From contig JAFFSR010000243.1 in NCBI GenBank assembly GCA_017163975.1, forward strand, positions 930,001-994,000: a stretch of 64,000 nt of DNA. The letters run 5' to 3'. The stretch comes from Anastatus disparis (taxonomy: Eukaryota > Arthropoda > Insecta > Hymenoptera > Eupelmidae). Positions 1 through 11,169 of the stretch are shown in pieces. The notes under the pieces were generated by a model. That model was not told the DNA's origin. It worked only from the letters and a program-made list of their open reading frames with translations, and did no database searches. The translations under genes were made by a program, and so were the position numbers. How positions within the stretch are numbered: position 1 is the stretch's first letter; every line of letters starts with the position of its first letter.

Positions 1-476
1 CTTTTCTGTATGGAAAATTCTGTGGTGAAATCCGAATCCACTTTCAGAGCACTATATTCTTCTAAGCATGACTGTACATGCACTTTAAAGAGTTTTTGGG
101 CGACGTTTAAAAAACTTGAAATATCCACATGATTTATATTTATCACTACGCCAGTTCTAATTCTGTTTTCGAAAGCTGACTGCAAATCTCGCCATTCAAC
201 AGAAGCTTCTGTTTCTTCAGATCGCAGACCACCTCCTCGTTAAAGATGATGTTCAAATTGAACTTGAGTACCCGAAAGATGTAACACACAAGTTTGACAT
301 CTCTGCTTTTCTCCTCTTGTAAGATCAGAATTGACAATTTTTTCATTTAATTTCTCTAAACTACCATTGCACATATCTATCCAATAATGGAGATCGGTAT
401 TGTTCAGTTCATTTACATTTTGTAAAGTATCACAGAGTAGTTGCACAAGACGTTCAAAGAAATTAATTGGAGACAT
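1..476 (-). pseudogene. N-terminal part of a PolB-type repeat-encoded polymerase protein, interrupted and cut by the window edge
   Basis: The frame opens at ATG 476-474 and runs leftward to base 1. One in-frame TAA (242-240) breaks it after 78 codons, and the same frame then stays open to the edge, so this is one coding region with a nonsense change. After the stop comes EWRDLQSAFENRIRTGVV, followed by a helical stretch. I know this motif from the N-terminal region of large insect repeat-encoded proteins that continue into a viral/organellar type B DNA polymerase; that continuation lies outside the window, so the assignment is inference from family memory. The first 78 residues are helical and acidic. 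The neighbour at 979 is divergent, and a gene of that HHG family also accompanies the Polinton polymerase here. Alternative: an unrelated repeat-encoded protein. Confidence 0.55.
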
Positions 477-978
477 TTTTTTTCTTTTATTTAAAATAAC
501 CTTTCACAAACACAAACTTTCACGATTAGTAAAGTTTAGTCCCAATGACTATGTACACTCACGACTCTTCTGACGAAGTATGCTCATCCAGAAAACTTCA
601 GTCCTTTTTAAAGGTAAAGCTAACATAAGGGGAGATGGAAAATTCAATTAACTAACCAATAGTAAAACGGAGTGCAAGTTTTTCAGAAAAAGAGAGGTTT
701 TCACGGGTAGGGATGAATTTTTTACCTTTTTTAACCTATCAGAATCATTTCTTAATTTTAACCAATGAGGATTGAGCGATTTTCCATCGTCCAATCTTAA
801 AAAAGTTAGAAGCGGAGTTACTATCATCTTTTAGTTTAACCAGTGAAAACTGACCTATTTTCCATCGTCAAATATTGAAAAAGTAGGAGGGGAATTGCTT
901 GTCATAAACTTACGATTCGAAAATTTTCTATTCTCATTTCCCGATAATAATTCATACTAAAACATCCAACGCTACGAG
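477..978. promoter_or_regulatory. Divergent intergenic region with imperfect 75-bp tandem repeats
   Basis: About 500 bases separate the two divergent starts (476 minus, 979 plus). Two imperfect units, 757-833 and 834-908, each carry TTTTCCATCGTC and begin with TTTAACCA. A CCAAT-like word also appears near 655 and 760. A TTTAAAAAG on the minus strand (612-604) could be a TATA element for the minus gene, but its initiator is not clear. A regulatory role is inferred from position only. Confidence 0.3.
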
Positions 979-1890
979 ATGGCTAGAACTCGTGATTACG
1001 ATATGCTGTTCAAAAATTATATCATGCAGTCTGCGGAAGAAGAAAGCATTTATATATGTGATAATTAAGGATTTCAAAGAATATCAGAGGATTCTTTTAT
1101 TTTCAAAGAAGTTAGTTTCCTCAATTTTAGAAAAACAGCTTTACCTACAGTCTATGTTTTCAAATCTCCAATCACGTGGGAGGAACTAAATACAGAAGAA
1201 AAATGCATGGCTCAGTGGGTGGAAAGGTTCCATCATGGTATAGCATGGAATTCCGGAGATATTCCATATCATCGTCTACAACGTGTTTTCCAAATCTGCC
1301 TGCAAGGAATCAAAAAATTATTTATCAAAGGAGAGCAGAAAGTGCAATGGTTGAAAAATCTTTTACCAAGAGTGTAAGTAAAAATATATTTAAATTTTTT
1401 ATATTCAAATTAATCATTCTCTTAATATTTTTTTATACTTTTTTTTATACTCTTTTTATACTTTTTTATACTTTTTTTATACTTTTTTCATACTTTTTTA
1501 TACTTTTTTTTATACTTTTTTTATACTTTTTCATACTTTTTTTATAAGTTTTTTTTACTTTTCTCATACTTTTTAATACCTTTTTTATACTTTTTAATAC
1601 TTTTTTCATACTTTTTAATACTTTTTCATACTTTTATATTATAGTTTAATTATTCTGTTTATTTTATTCGCAGGTCAATTTCAAATGTTGAAGATTTCGG
1701 CTGTCCAGCATTAGAAGAAATAATAGGTGATAAGCGCCACTTCTGCTTGAACCACGTTTTCTGTATAAGAAGAAAAAGACCCGTGTGTGCAGTCAATAAT
1801 GCGATTGCTATACGAGCATGGCTACGAAATTACTTAAATATTAATGATAAAGATGAAGTTGATAATTATTCTAAACAAAACAAAAAATGA
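979..1890 (+). pseudogene. Two-exon HHG-motif protein, homologous to the Polinton-borne protein at 31353
   Basis: Exon 1 is 979-1373 and exon 2 is 1674-1890. The intron has a GTAAGT donor and a TTCGCAG acceptor, and splicing keeps the frame to a TGA at 1888-1890 (204 codons including stop). One in-frame TAA at 1066-1068 (codon 30) is the only lesion I see. The core FHHGIAWNSGDIPYHRL, then FIKGEQKVQWLKNLLP, then FGCPAL and a C-terminal AVNNAIAIRAWL, aligns along its length with the protein at 31353 (NHHGLEW, FVRGQEKLELL, CPTFRNL, ALNNAANLKYWL). Function is unknown. An RNase H-like exonuclease fold is possible because the other copy starts VVIDVQ, but that is a guess. A start downstream of codon 30 would leave a shorter open protein. 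Confidence 0.7.
1425..1640. repeat. Intronic TATACTTTTTT minisatellite
   Basis: Within the intron of the HHG gene, a pyrimidine-rich unit of about 10-13 bases (TATACTTTTTT and variants) repeats around 15-18 times. It lies just upstream of the acceptor and may act as an extended polypyrimidine tract. Confidence 0.8.
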
Positions 1891-1965
1891 AATGTACATG
1901 CTTATATTTTGCAAATGAATAAAATTTTTTTAATTTTTTTATTATCATCTTATTAAAATACTATA

Positions 1966-2075
1966 ATAATTGTATTTCTAAAATTAAAAAATAATTGTAT
2001 TTCTAAAATTAAAAAATAATTGTATTTCTAAAATTAAAAAATAATTGTATTTCTAAAATTAAAAAATAATTGTAT
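1966..2075. repeat. 25-bp tandem repeat, about four copies
   Basis: The unit AATTGTATTTCTAAAATTAA plus five A/T bases repeats about four times with no or few differences. It lies just past the end of the HHG gene. No coding potential. Confidence 0.85.
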
Positions 2076-2383
2076 GTGATTTTAAAAATAAAAATTTTAT
2101 CAATGATTATTATAATTTCATTTAATATTCCCAAACAAACTATTATTTTTAATTATAATAATTTATTTGAGTGAAAAAAAAATTTTTTCATAAAATAGAT
2201 TATATTACAGGAAGGCTCATGAAATAAGCGAGATTAAGATTTTATGACCTATTATTATTTCTTTTTTTTTATTGAATTAAAATTTTTATTATATATACAT
2301 TTTTTTCCGCCAGTTACAAAAATTCTTTTTCACATTTACATAAGAAATACATATACATAAAATTTATTTTTTAATACAATTTT

Positions 2384-3483
2384 TTAATCAAGCCATGTGA
2401 TATCTTCTGTTATGACGGGACCACTGCATGACGAAACTGTTCCCTCATCCTCCTGCGTTGATTTAGGGAATCTGGCATTCTCATCCTCCTGGTTAGACTT
2501 AGGAAGCCTTGCATTTATCATAATTTTTTTTCCTGAATTTTTAAGCTGCAAGATTCGTCTTGCAGGAGGAGGTCTATTCTCCTAGATAGTAGCGCCGTCA
2601 TTCACCTCCGAAAAAGGAAAAAAAATTAGTTAGTTATTTAGATAAAATAATTATTTTCAAAAAAAATTAATATTTTAAACTTTTTTCTTTTTTTATTTTT
2701 TTTAATGAAATATTTTTTGTTTTTTTTTTTAACTTACTCGTATGAAGACCCGAGGGTCCTGGTTGCAGCGAGTTCTCCCGAAGTTGTGATGCTGAAACGA
2801 AAAAAATAAATATTTTAATCTTCTTTCTTTTTTAATAAAATATTTTTTGTTTTTTTAACTTACTTGTATGAAGACCCGAGGGTCCTGGTTGCGGAGAGTT
2901 CTCTCGAAGTTGTGATGCTGAAACAGAAAAAATAAATATTTTAATCTTGTTTCTTTTTTATATTTTAATGAAATATTTTTTGTTTTTTTTTCAACTTACT
3001 TGTACCCGAGGGCCCTGGTTGCGGCGTGTTCTCTCGAAGAAGAGTTCTTACATCCTCGTTGTTGACTTTGGGAACTTTCTTGGGTGTTGCTTTGCACGAA
3101 GAGCAACTCGATGAAGTTCCACTGGAGCTCGAACTTTAACTCAAACTGGAATTCGAGCTTGATGATCTTTTTCTCCAGTGCTTCGGGCTTGCCCTCAGAG
3201 TTTCCATATTTTCAAATCCTTGATATAATTGCTGCATTGAAGCAGACTGCGGCATCGGTGGCACAAAAAAAGAAAAAAAAATAATAAATTATTGAAAAAA
3301 ATATATAAAAAACTATTAATTATGAAAAAAGAAAAAAAATTATCAAATATTACTTACATGATGATATTGCATCCATCGCCCATGTTACGTGATCTAGCAT
3401 CAACAAGATTAACGACCCGTTCCTCATTATTATAAAAAATTTTTTGACAATCCTCCGAGTATTTTCCACGCCCTCTCTTTTAT
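2384..3483 (-). pseudogene. Multi-exon minus-strand gene of unknown family with two duplicated 54-nt exons
   Basis: Exons that I can place on the minus strand: 3483-3358 (contains YSEDCQKIFYNNEERVVNLV), 3247-3000 (serine-rich, ends LLRENTPQPGPSGT), 2917-2864 and 2791-2738 (each exactly 54 nt), and 2605-2384 ending ITWLD and TAA. Donors read GTAAGT and acceptors follow T-rich tracts; the first three junctions keep phase. The two 54-nt exons encode near-identical 18-residue units (SQLRENSPQPGPSGLHT), matching the end of the exon before them. In-frame stops occur at the start of the first exon, in the serine tract, and at 2584-2582. The junction into the last exon is off by one base. I do not recognise the protein. 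No upstream start exon was found. Confidence 0.55.
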
Positions 3484-3860
3484 CTAAAAAGAATGCATTA
3501 ACAAAGGGCTTCGTTCTCAAAATTAAATGACCGGTATATCGTTTTAGGAAAAGAGTAAAAGACCTTTTTTCTCAAAAAAAAGATAAAATAAGATAACAGG
3601 TGACTTTCAAAAAAATATAAACCTGTCAAGAAAACCTTTTCTGAAAAGAAAAAAATTCACCAATCATCTTATTTTAACTCAATACATGGGTGTAGAATGG
3701 GCACAATAAGAGTTTCAATTTTCAAAGAAATAGGTATTTTGAAAGAAAACAGATTGTAAGATTATAAACATGAAAACCAAAAAAAAGGTTCCTTTTCTCA
3801 GTGAAAGAAAACATATTTTTACGAAAAGGAAAAAGAAGGTCTCTTTCCAACAAAATGAAA

Positions 3861-5295
3861 ACAAGTGACTTTAAATAGTAAAGTAATGTGAAAGTGACCA
3901 AAAAGAAAATCTCTATCGATCAGAAGCATGTGGGTTAAAGAAACTGTCATAAAGATGAAAAAGAAAAAAACATGCAGTGGTAAAACAATGACAAAACCGA
4001 GGGTTTTCTGTGTATACCTGCACTCAAAGACATTAGGAGCCGCATGTATCCTTCAGCGTTGCGTAAAGCGCCGATTGCATTAAGATTATCGGAGCAATCA
4101 GAAAGTGACTTTGAATAGTAAAGTAATGTGAAAGTGACCAAAGAGAAAATATCCATTGATCAGAAGCATGTGGGTTAAAGAAACTGTCATAGAGATAGAA
4201 AAAAAAACATGCAGTGGTAAAACAATGATGAGACTGAGGGTTTTCAGTGTATACCTGCACTCAAAGACATTAGGCGCCGCATGTATCCTTCAACGTTGCG
4301 TAAAGCGCCGATCGCACTAAGATTATGGGAGCAATCAGAGTCCGTTTTCAGCACACTGACTGCGCCGACTAAGTGGTGCTGCGGGGAAGCGAAAGCGAAA
4401 GGGTCACTAGCAAACGTAAAGTTTTTCGGTGGATGGAGAGTCTTTGCATTAAGATTATCGGAACAATCAGAGTCTGTTTTCAGCAAACTGACTGCGCCGA
4501 CTAAGTGGCGCTGCGGGGAAGCGAAAGAGAAAGGGTCACTAGCAAACGTAAAGTTTTTCGGTGGATGGAGAGTCTTTTTTTGTAGCGCTGCCCACTATGC
4601 GTTTTCTTGAACGTTTCAAAAAAATTTACCTGCTTTTGGGAGAGAAGAAAAAGAATGTCCTTTCTCTTTATGCAGTACTCTGTGTGTGTTCTTTTTTGAG
4701 TCGCAGGTGCATGAAAATAATGAATCATGCAACCTTTAAGATGTAATACTGTCTTCATCTTTTTGAAAGAAAATCTTTTTCGAGAAAAATTTATTATAAG
4801 GGTTAGCTATCTTTTTTCATCTTGTTTTTAAAAAAAAGAGAACTCTTATTTGTAAAAGATAAGGGAAAATATTCCTTGGCCAAAGGAAAAATATCTATTG
4901 ATCAAAAGAAGGTGGCTTAAAGAAAAAAAGTCATAGAGATGAAAAAAAGAAAAACATGCAATCGTAAACATTAATCTTTCAAAATAGAAAAAACATCTTG
5001 GGACTCCCTACCGTATGGGGCCACTTACAAATCAAACAAAAAAAGGTAACTCTTATGGGTTTATACACATATTGGATTCTAAATCACATGGAGTAGGGAA
5101 GGGTGGGCGTGAACAAAAATACTGAAATCCAAAAAATCACACGGAGAAGGGGCTACTCTTATGTGCTTATACACATGTCGGATTCTCGATCACATGGAGT
5201 TGGGAAGGGTGGGCGTAAATAAACACTGAAATTTAAAAATTCACTCGAAGAAGGGGATACTCTTATGGGCTTATGCACACATTAAATTCTCGATC
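3861..5295. repeat. Left copy of a long inverted repeat shared with 62698-64000
   Basis: The segment matches the reverse complement of the right end of the window; homology ends sharply inward at GATC (5292-5295 against 62698-62701). Inside are nested tandem repeats: a 240-bp unit (about 3864-4103 and 4104-4330), a roughly 125-bp unit (4320-4570), and three roughly 95-bp units at 5030-5295 carrying GGGTGGGCGT and CACATGGAGT. The minus strand has open stretches repeating the peptide DSDCSDNLNA. The outer limit is uncertain; similar A-rich DNA extends to about 3490. 3484-3860 holds only A-rich repeat-like sequence. Confidence 0.75.
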
Positions 5296-5329
5296 ACTTT
5301 GAGGAGAGAGGGGGTGATCCAGAATGAAC

Positions 5330-6513
5330 CTGATCGGGTATGCCTATAGCTTATCTACTTTTGTTAATTTTAATATACTAAAAAATTGCCATAATTATGA
5401 ACTTTTTATTGTTTCTTTTATAATTAAATTTCTATTTCCATGTTTAACAACTGGTAAAATTTATCGAAAATCACTACCTAAAATAACTAATTTTCCACCA
5501 AAAAGAAAATTACTATTACAAACATCTTTTAATGTATTATTAACTATTTCTAATGCTTTTTTTGGAATCATTGATGCTTCATCCCATATTATATCAGCTT
5601 CTCTTAATTTTTTTTATCTGATTGTAATTCTAAAAATGCATTTTCAATTGTATTTAAATTTAAAGGTAATCTAAAAGTCTTATGACTTGTCATTCCTTTA
5701 GGTAATAAAGTAGATGCAATACCAGTCCAAGCCATAGACAAAATTTTTTTAATAATTGATATAAAATAAAATATTAAAGACTTATATAAAAAAGTTTTTC
5801 CTGTTCCTCTAGGACCATCAATAAAATATATTTTTTTATTATCTTTTTCAGTTAAAATTTCAAAAATTAATTCTTGTTCATCGTCTAATTTATTATACAT
5901 TAATTTAAAATTTTTTTTGCTTTCTATTTCATCATGATGATTATTGTTCAAAGTAATTAAATTTATTTTTGGTTCAGGTAAACCAAAATCTTTACAAGAC
6001 ATATATTCATTAATAAAAATATTATTAAGAGGCGGTCGGAACCAAATCGGTGACTTAGTTCGGTGCTTGTAATAAATGCTTATAATAATTTATTCATTCA
6101 TTAATATGGTAAAAATGTAGTCATTTCCTCTAGTCATGTATATAAAGAATAATTTAAAATAGTTAAAGCCACAAAAATATACAAAATATTGTTATAAAGC
6201 GAAAAATGCCACCTAACAATCGACACGACAGTTTTTTGCATGCGGTATATGTCAAGTCAGTTTGATATTTGTAATAAATACTTATAATAATTTATTTACT
6301 TATTTATATGGTAAAAATATAGTCATTTCCTCTAGTCATGTATATTAAGAATGATTTGAAATAGTTTAAGCTATAAAAATATACAAAATATTATCGTAAA
6401 GCGAAAAATTCTGACTTGATATATACCGCAAGTCACCGATTTGGTTCCGACCGCCTCTTAAGTTCAAATGAAGCATTATTTTCTTTATTTTCTTCAACAA
6501 AATAATTAGTAGT
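5330..6513 (-). pseudogene. Helitron helicase fragment, minus strand, split by a MITE
   Basis: Reading leftward, the fragment begins near 6513 (VEENKENNASFEL), is interrupted by the element at 6029-6457, and resumes with MSCKDFGLPEP and GPRGTGKTF (Walker A), WTGIAS, and THKTFRLPLNL-like helicase sequence, shifting frame near 5604. A Walker B-like region and FRQILPV-like sequence continue to about 5420. It is close to the plus-strand helicase at 12852-15175, which shows MSCENFGLPEP and GPGGSGKTF. Both ends are truncated, so this is a dead copy of the same family. Confidence 0.85.
6029..6457. mobile_element. TTAA-flanked MITE (GAGGCGG type)
   Basis: Terminal inverted repeats of about 28 bp start GAGGCGGTCGGAACCAAATC. 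TTAA flanks both sides (6025-6028 and 6458-6461). Internally two copies of a roughly 200-bp segment lie in tandem. Removing the element and one TTAA rejoins the helicase reading frame, which confirms the ends. A TTAA target suggests piggyBac or a similar transposase; no coding capacity. Confidence 0.85.
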
Positions 6514-7109
6514 GGAAGTTGGCACGCTTGCGCACAGGGGGCTTGCGGAATTTCCATTTTACCATGTTTGATGTCATTTATTCTTTTAACCAATAATTGT
6601 GCATTTTATAAAATTTATCATAAAAATTATTAATCTAATATGTTTGTTCTATATATTTAAAGTAAAAGCAGTAGGTGCAAACAATTAAAATCAGCAAGAA
6701 GCTTTTTAAATAATGGGATTTGAATGAAATTGAGGATCAAAGAGGATGAGCTAAGGAGCAGCTAAGGAAGAGCAACCAAAACGTAAAATAACGTAAAATA
6801 ACACAAAAAAAGGTTAAATTTGAGGATTTACCTGAGGAGGAGTAAAAATGACCTAAAATAACGTAAAAATAACGGAAAAAAGTGATGGGTTTTTAAGGAA
6901 GAAAGAGGGAAGAGGAAATGAAGGCATGAGGAAACTCAAAAGAAGAGAAAAAGAAGAGAGAGAGAGAAGAGAAAAGAGAGAGAAAGAGGAACAAATAACG
7001 TAAAATAACGTAAAAAAGGGAAAAAAAGAGGATCAAAATTAGGTAAGAGGACGAGGAAAAAAGAAGGGAAGGATCTTGGTCGTAGGAATTTTCTAACTAT
7101 ATATAATAT

Positions 7110-7154
<45 letters not shown>

Positions 7155-8115
7155 GAAATTTAATAAGGCCTCAGGATATTAAACTGAATATGGCCTACAA
7201 TGTCATAAAAGTATATATGGTAATGAGTACATTACTTACACAATGCTCATATGCAAATAACGTGCAATGCGTTATCCATATGCAAATAACATGACAAATG
7301 ACAAATGCATTAAAATTCGAATTCTTTATTAAAAACAAGAGATTATTATGAAAAATTAATAAAAAGTATCAGGATAGCAGAAAGTAGAAGAGCATAACAT
7401 TCATATCTTTTACAATAACTATATATATATATATATATATATCTTCCTATATTATATAGTTAAAAAAAAAAAAAAAACCCTCAGCTACCCCTCATTTTTC
7501 TCTCTTTTTTTTATACTAAAACATCACAATCCACCCCTCAAAATAACGTAAAAATCTGTCTAGAAATGATCTTTTTGTTGAAAAAAAAAAAGACGCCCTT
7601 TACTACCCAAGTCACCCCTCTGCTACCCAAGTCACCCCTTTTGCTACCCCTCGTACGTCACTCACCCCCCCTCAGATAATTTAGCTAAATTTACCTTATT
7701 TTATCGATTTATATTTGTTACTCGTTCTTTACACCACTACTATCACCCTTCCAATTACTACCCCTCCTCCTACCCCTTCTTCTACCCCTCTTTTTTCCCT
7801 CCCCCCCCAAAAAATTAAAAGTTCCCCCTCAAAATAACGTAAAAATGTCTCTAGAAATGTCTTTTTTTGAAAAAAAAAAAAAGATTCCCCCTCAACCCCA
7901 GTCACCCCTCTCCTGCCCAAGTTCACCCCTCAGTCCACAAATCACCCCCTCACTAAACAAGTCACCCCTCTTGCTACCTCTCATATCCCTGAAAATGAAA
8001 TACTTGCTTAAGGCTATATAAAAGAATATATATTTAATACATAGTTAATAATATTATAGATTATTGATATAATTATTTTTTAACTATCAAATAATAACTA
8101 CGTTCGTTAGACAAC
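6514..8115. repeat. Low-complexity and simple-repeat belt left of the Helentron
   Basis: No gene seen. 6780-7080 is purine-rich with repeated AACGTAAAATAACG words. TA runs occupy about 7107-7150 and 7422-7441. 7480-7990 is C-rich with repeats of CAAGTCACCCCTC and CTACCC, in two larger units each opening CCCTCAAAATAACGT (7538 and 7825). A related TACCCCTTCGTCACCC lies at about 18353 beyond the Helentron. Confidence 0.7.
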
Positions 8116-10012
8116 TTTCCACACCACCCATACTGAGACAAAAAAAAATAAAAAACTTCTACTTTCAACATTTAAGCTTACTTTTTTTTGGGTCCAAGCT
8201 GTATTTGCCTAAAAGTAAAGCACATTTTACTTTGTCTTGATTGTCTTGGTCAGAAAAACTTATTAAAAAATTTCCTACATCTTCTTTCAGGTTAGCTTAA
8301 ATTTGTTTTCTTGTTGTCTTGAGTTTATCTTGTGAAAGTTTTGAGTAGAAGTTATTTTTTTTATTAGTTTAACGAGGTATTGTCAATGGCGCGTTGGGTT
8401 TTTTTTTTTGTTGTTTTTAAAGAAAAATTAAACAATAAAAGTGGTACCCATCGCCAAGTGGCAAGTGGTAACACTGCTGCTTTTGAATATTAAACAATTG
8501 TAAGCACGAATTTTAAAATTTTTTCAAACTTTAGGTTAAAATGTGCTTCTGACTCGTAAAAACTTTTAGTTGTTATAATATAACATAATTATATTATGAC
8601 TTAAATTTATAGTCGACATTCAACACTCAAACCTTAATATGTCTTTATTTTTCTTAAGATAAAAAAGATAGATAGAATGTTTGAGTAATAAATATGAACT
8701 ATATATTCGAGCCTATAACAACTAAAATAATTATTTTTTGTTTTATTTTATGTTGATGTTACAGCTTATATTTTTATTTTTTAAAAAAATTTAAAGTTTT
8801 AACAAAAATATAATTTAAAATTTAAATATAGTTTTAAAATCTTAAACTTATTAAAAATATATAAATTAAAAATATTTAAAATTATATTTAATTTAAAGAC
8901 AATAACGCGGAGTTAATTGTAAGTAAATAAAACATTTTAAATTAACCTTATTTTTAAGATAGAGTATAAGTCCGGTTACTAATCCTGAACCTTATTCTAT
9001 GCTAAAATTTAAGTTTGACAAATATTTTCACAACTTTTCATTTTAATATGTGAAGAACAACACAAAGTATCTCCCTATGTAAAGAACATCACAAAGTATA
9101 TGATGTAAAGGGACAATAAGTACATATGACAGAAATATATTTTCTGATAATTTTTTTCCTATATTTAAAAATTAACAAATAAAAATGAACAGACTAATAA
9201 AATTATCCAGTAATATCATGTTATTTTAAAATCAAAGAAAAAAAATAATTATAAAATATGTTTCCGTTGACTCCCATATGGAAAAAATTTTTAGATATAA
9301 TTGTAAATAACTGTTAATAACTGTAAATAAATGTAAATAAATATAAACAACTATAAATAGCTGTAAAAAAGTGTAAAAAAAGTGGGAATTGAGACATAAA
9401 TAACTGTTATTTACAATTATTTACAATTATTACATTATAAATACATAATGTAATAGATCAATAATGAATAAGTAAGTCACTATAAAAAAAGTAATATTAC
9501 AGATACAAAATGAAAAAGTAAAAGTCACGTAATCCTATAAATTAAGAGTCAGTCACAGGATATTTATCAGTAATAATATTTAAAAGATTTTATAAAAATA
9601 CAAAATCAAAGCAAATAATGTAGTCAATTACTAACCATTGAGACAATAAATCACACCTTAACCTATATAGGACATCACATTATAATAAATTACATATAAA
9701 TAGAAAATAAAAATAAAATCATTTGAGGTCGAGCAAATATTTTCCGACTTAAAGTAGACTATGTCATGGTTAATTTTCATCGTAGTGTTATTATTTCATA
9801 AAAATACTTCGTATATTGATAAAAGTCATTATGTACGTTAGTTCAAATGTGTAAATTTGGATTTCAAATAAACAGATAATAATAAATGGGATCACGCAGA
9901 CGAAAGTCGAATTTTATTACTAAAGTTCTGCTTTCGTCGACGCCATTTTTCCTCCATTATCTTACGATTTTAAATACCAATAGCAATGCAACATTAACTC
10001 AGTGGTAAAATC

Positions 10013-10177
10013 CAGGGTTGGTTTCTGAAAGGCTCTACGCTCACAGTTCATGACTGTCAGTGTAGAGATTTAGTGTTTATAGCGCTGCGACGACTTATTT
10101 GTTAACTACTACAACCTACTATTTTCAAGCTTACAGTCATGAACTGTGAGCGTAGAGCCTTTCAGAAACCAACCCTG
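10013..10177. mobile_element. hAT-like MITE with 8-bp target duplication
   Basis: The 165-bp element begins CAGGGTTGGTTTCTGAAAGG and ends with its inverse; inverted repeats are about 46 bp. Direct GTAAAATC flanks it (10005-10012 and 10178-10185). A CAGGG terminus with an 8-bp duplication is typical of hAT elements. Confidence 0.9.
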
Positions 10178-10536
10178 GTAAAATCTCGAGGAACGAAATC
10201 TACGCTCGATATCCGCTTATTTTCTAATTTAAAAAGTTTCAAAACTTATAAATAGATACAAAATAATAATTTTTATTTATAATTTTTCTAATTGAAAAAT
10301 ATTAAATTTTTCAATTATTTTAATTGTAACATAAAAGGATCACGTGAAATATATATAAAAATAATGAAAATATTTTATATTTCAGATAAATAATTGAAGT
10401 TTAAAAATAAAATAAAGAATAAATATATTTAAGGTAATTAAAATGTATATATTTTATAATATAATTTGATATAATTAATATAATAAATTAATATAATATA
10501 TATAAATATTAATTTGTATATTGAATAAAAGAAAAT

Positions 10537-10967
10537 ATGAATAAAAAAATTAAAGTTATTGGTGACGGTAATTGTTTATTTAGATGTTTTTCGTATTTTT
10601 TATATAAAAATGAAAATCAACATATGATTATAAGAAAACATATAATTAGAAATGTTGTTAATAATTGGAATAAATATAAACAACATATAATAGGAAATAA
10701 ATATTATATGAATATAATAAATAGTGATAATTATTTTGAGTATATGTCAAATAATGGTACTTTTGGAACAGAAATAGAAATTCAAAGTTTTGTAGAATTT
10801 TATAATGATATGTTAAAGTATATATTAAAAATAAAATACTAATGTTTGGGAACTTTTCTGATCATTTTCAATTATCGTTAATTTTTACTGGATCATATGA
10901 TGCAGGTCATTATGATATTTTAAATTATAAAAATAATAATAATAATTATAATCTTAAAAGAAAATAA
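10537..10967 (+). pseudogene. OTU-like cysteine protease domain of the Helentron, frameshifted
   Basis: The frame from ATG 10537 contains GDGNCLFRCFSYFLY, the OTU signature with its catalytic Asp and Cys, and stops at 10842 after 101 codons. The rest of the domain, with the expected catalytic His in TGSYDAGHYDIL, lies in a different frame at 10845-10967, so an indel near 10840 separates the two catalytic parts. OTU domains are deubiquitinase-type proteases; in Helentrons they sit upstream of or fused to Rep-helicase. The K/N-rich AT-rich DNA at 10968-11169 could be a former linker to the Rep frame that begins at 11170. Role in transposition is unknown. Confidence 0.8.
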
Positions 10968-11169
10968 AAAAATGAAGAATTTAATGAAACAAATATAATC
11001 AAAAAAATAAACAACAGAAAAAAAAAAATAAAAATGAAAATAAGCTTCATAATAAAATGAATAAAAATGAAAAATTGACAAAAAAAAATCAATTAAAAAA
11101 TTAAATTTAAAAAATAATATAAACAATAAAAATAATATAAATAAAAATTTAAAAAATTATTTAGGTATA

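Noticed and set aside
1176..1547. Open frame of 123 codons on the plus strand
   Set aside because: It overlaps exon 1 of the HHG gene in another frame and runs into the T-rich intron.
9985..10230. tRNA-like sequence split by the hAT MITE (CTCAGTGGTAAAATC)
   Set aside because: A D-arm-like word is present, but no T arm or anticodon arm can be placed.
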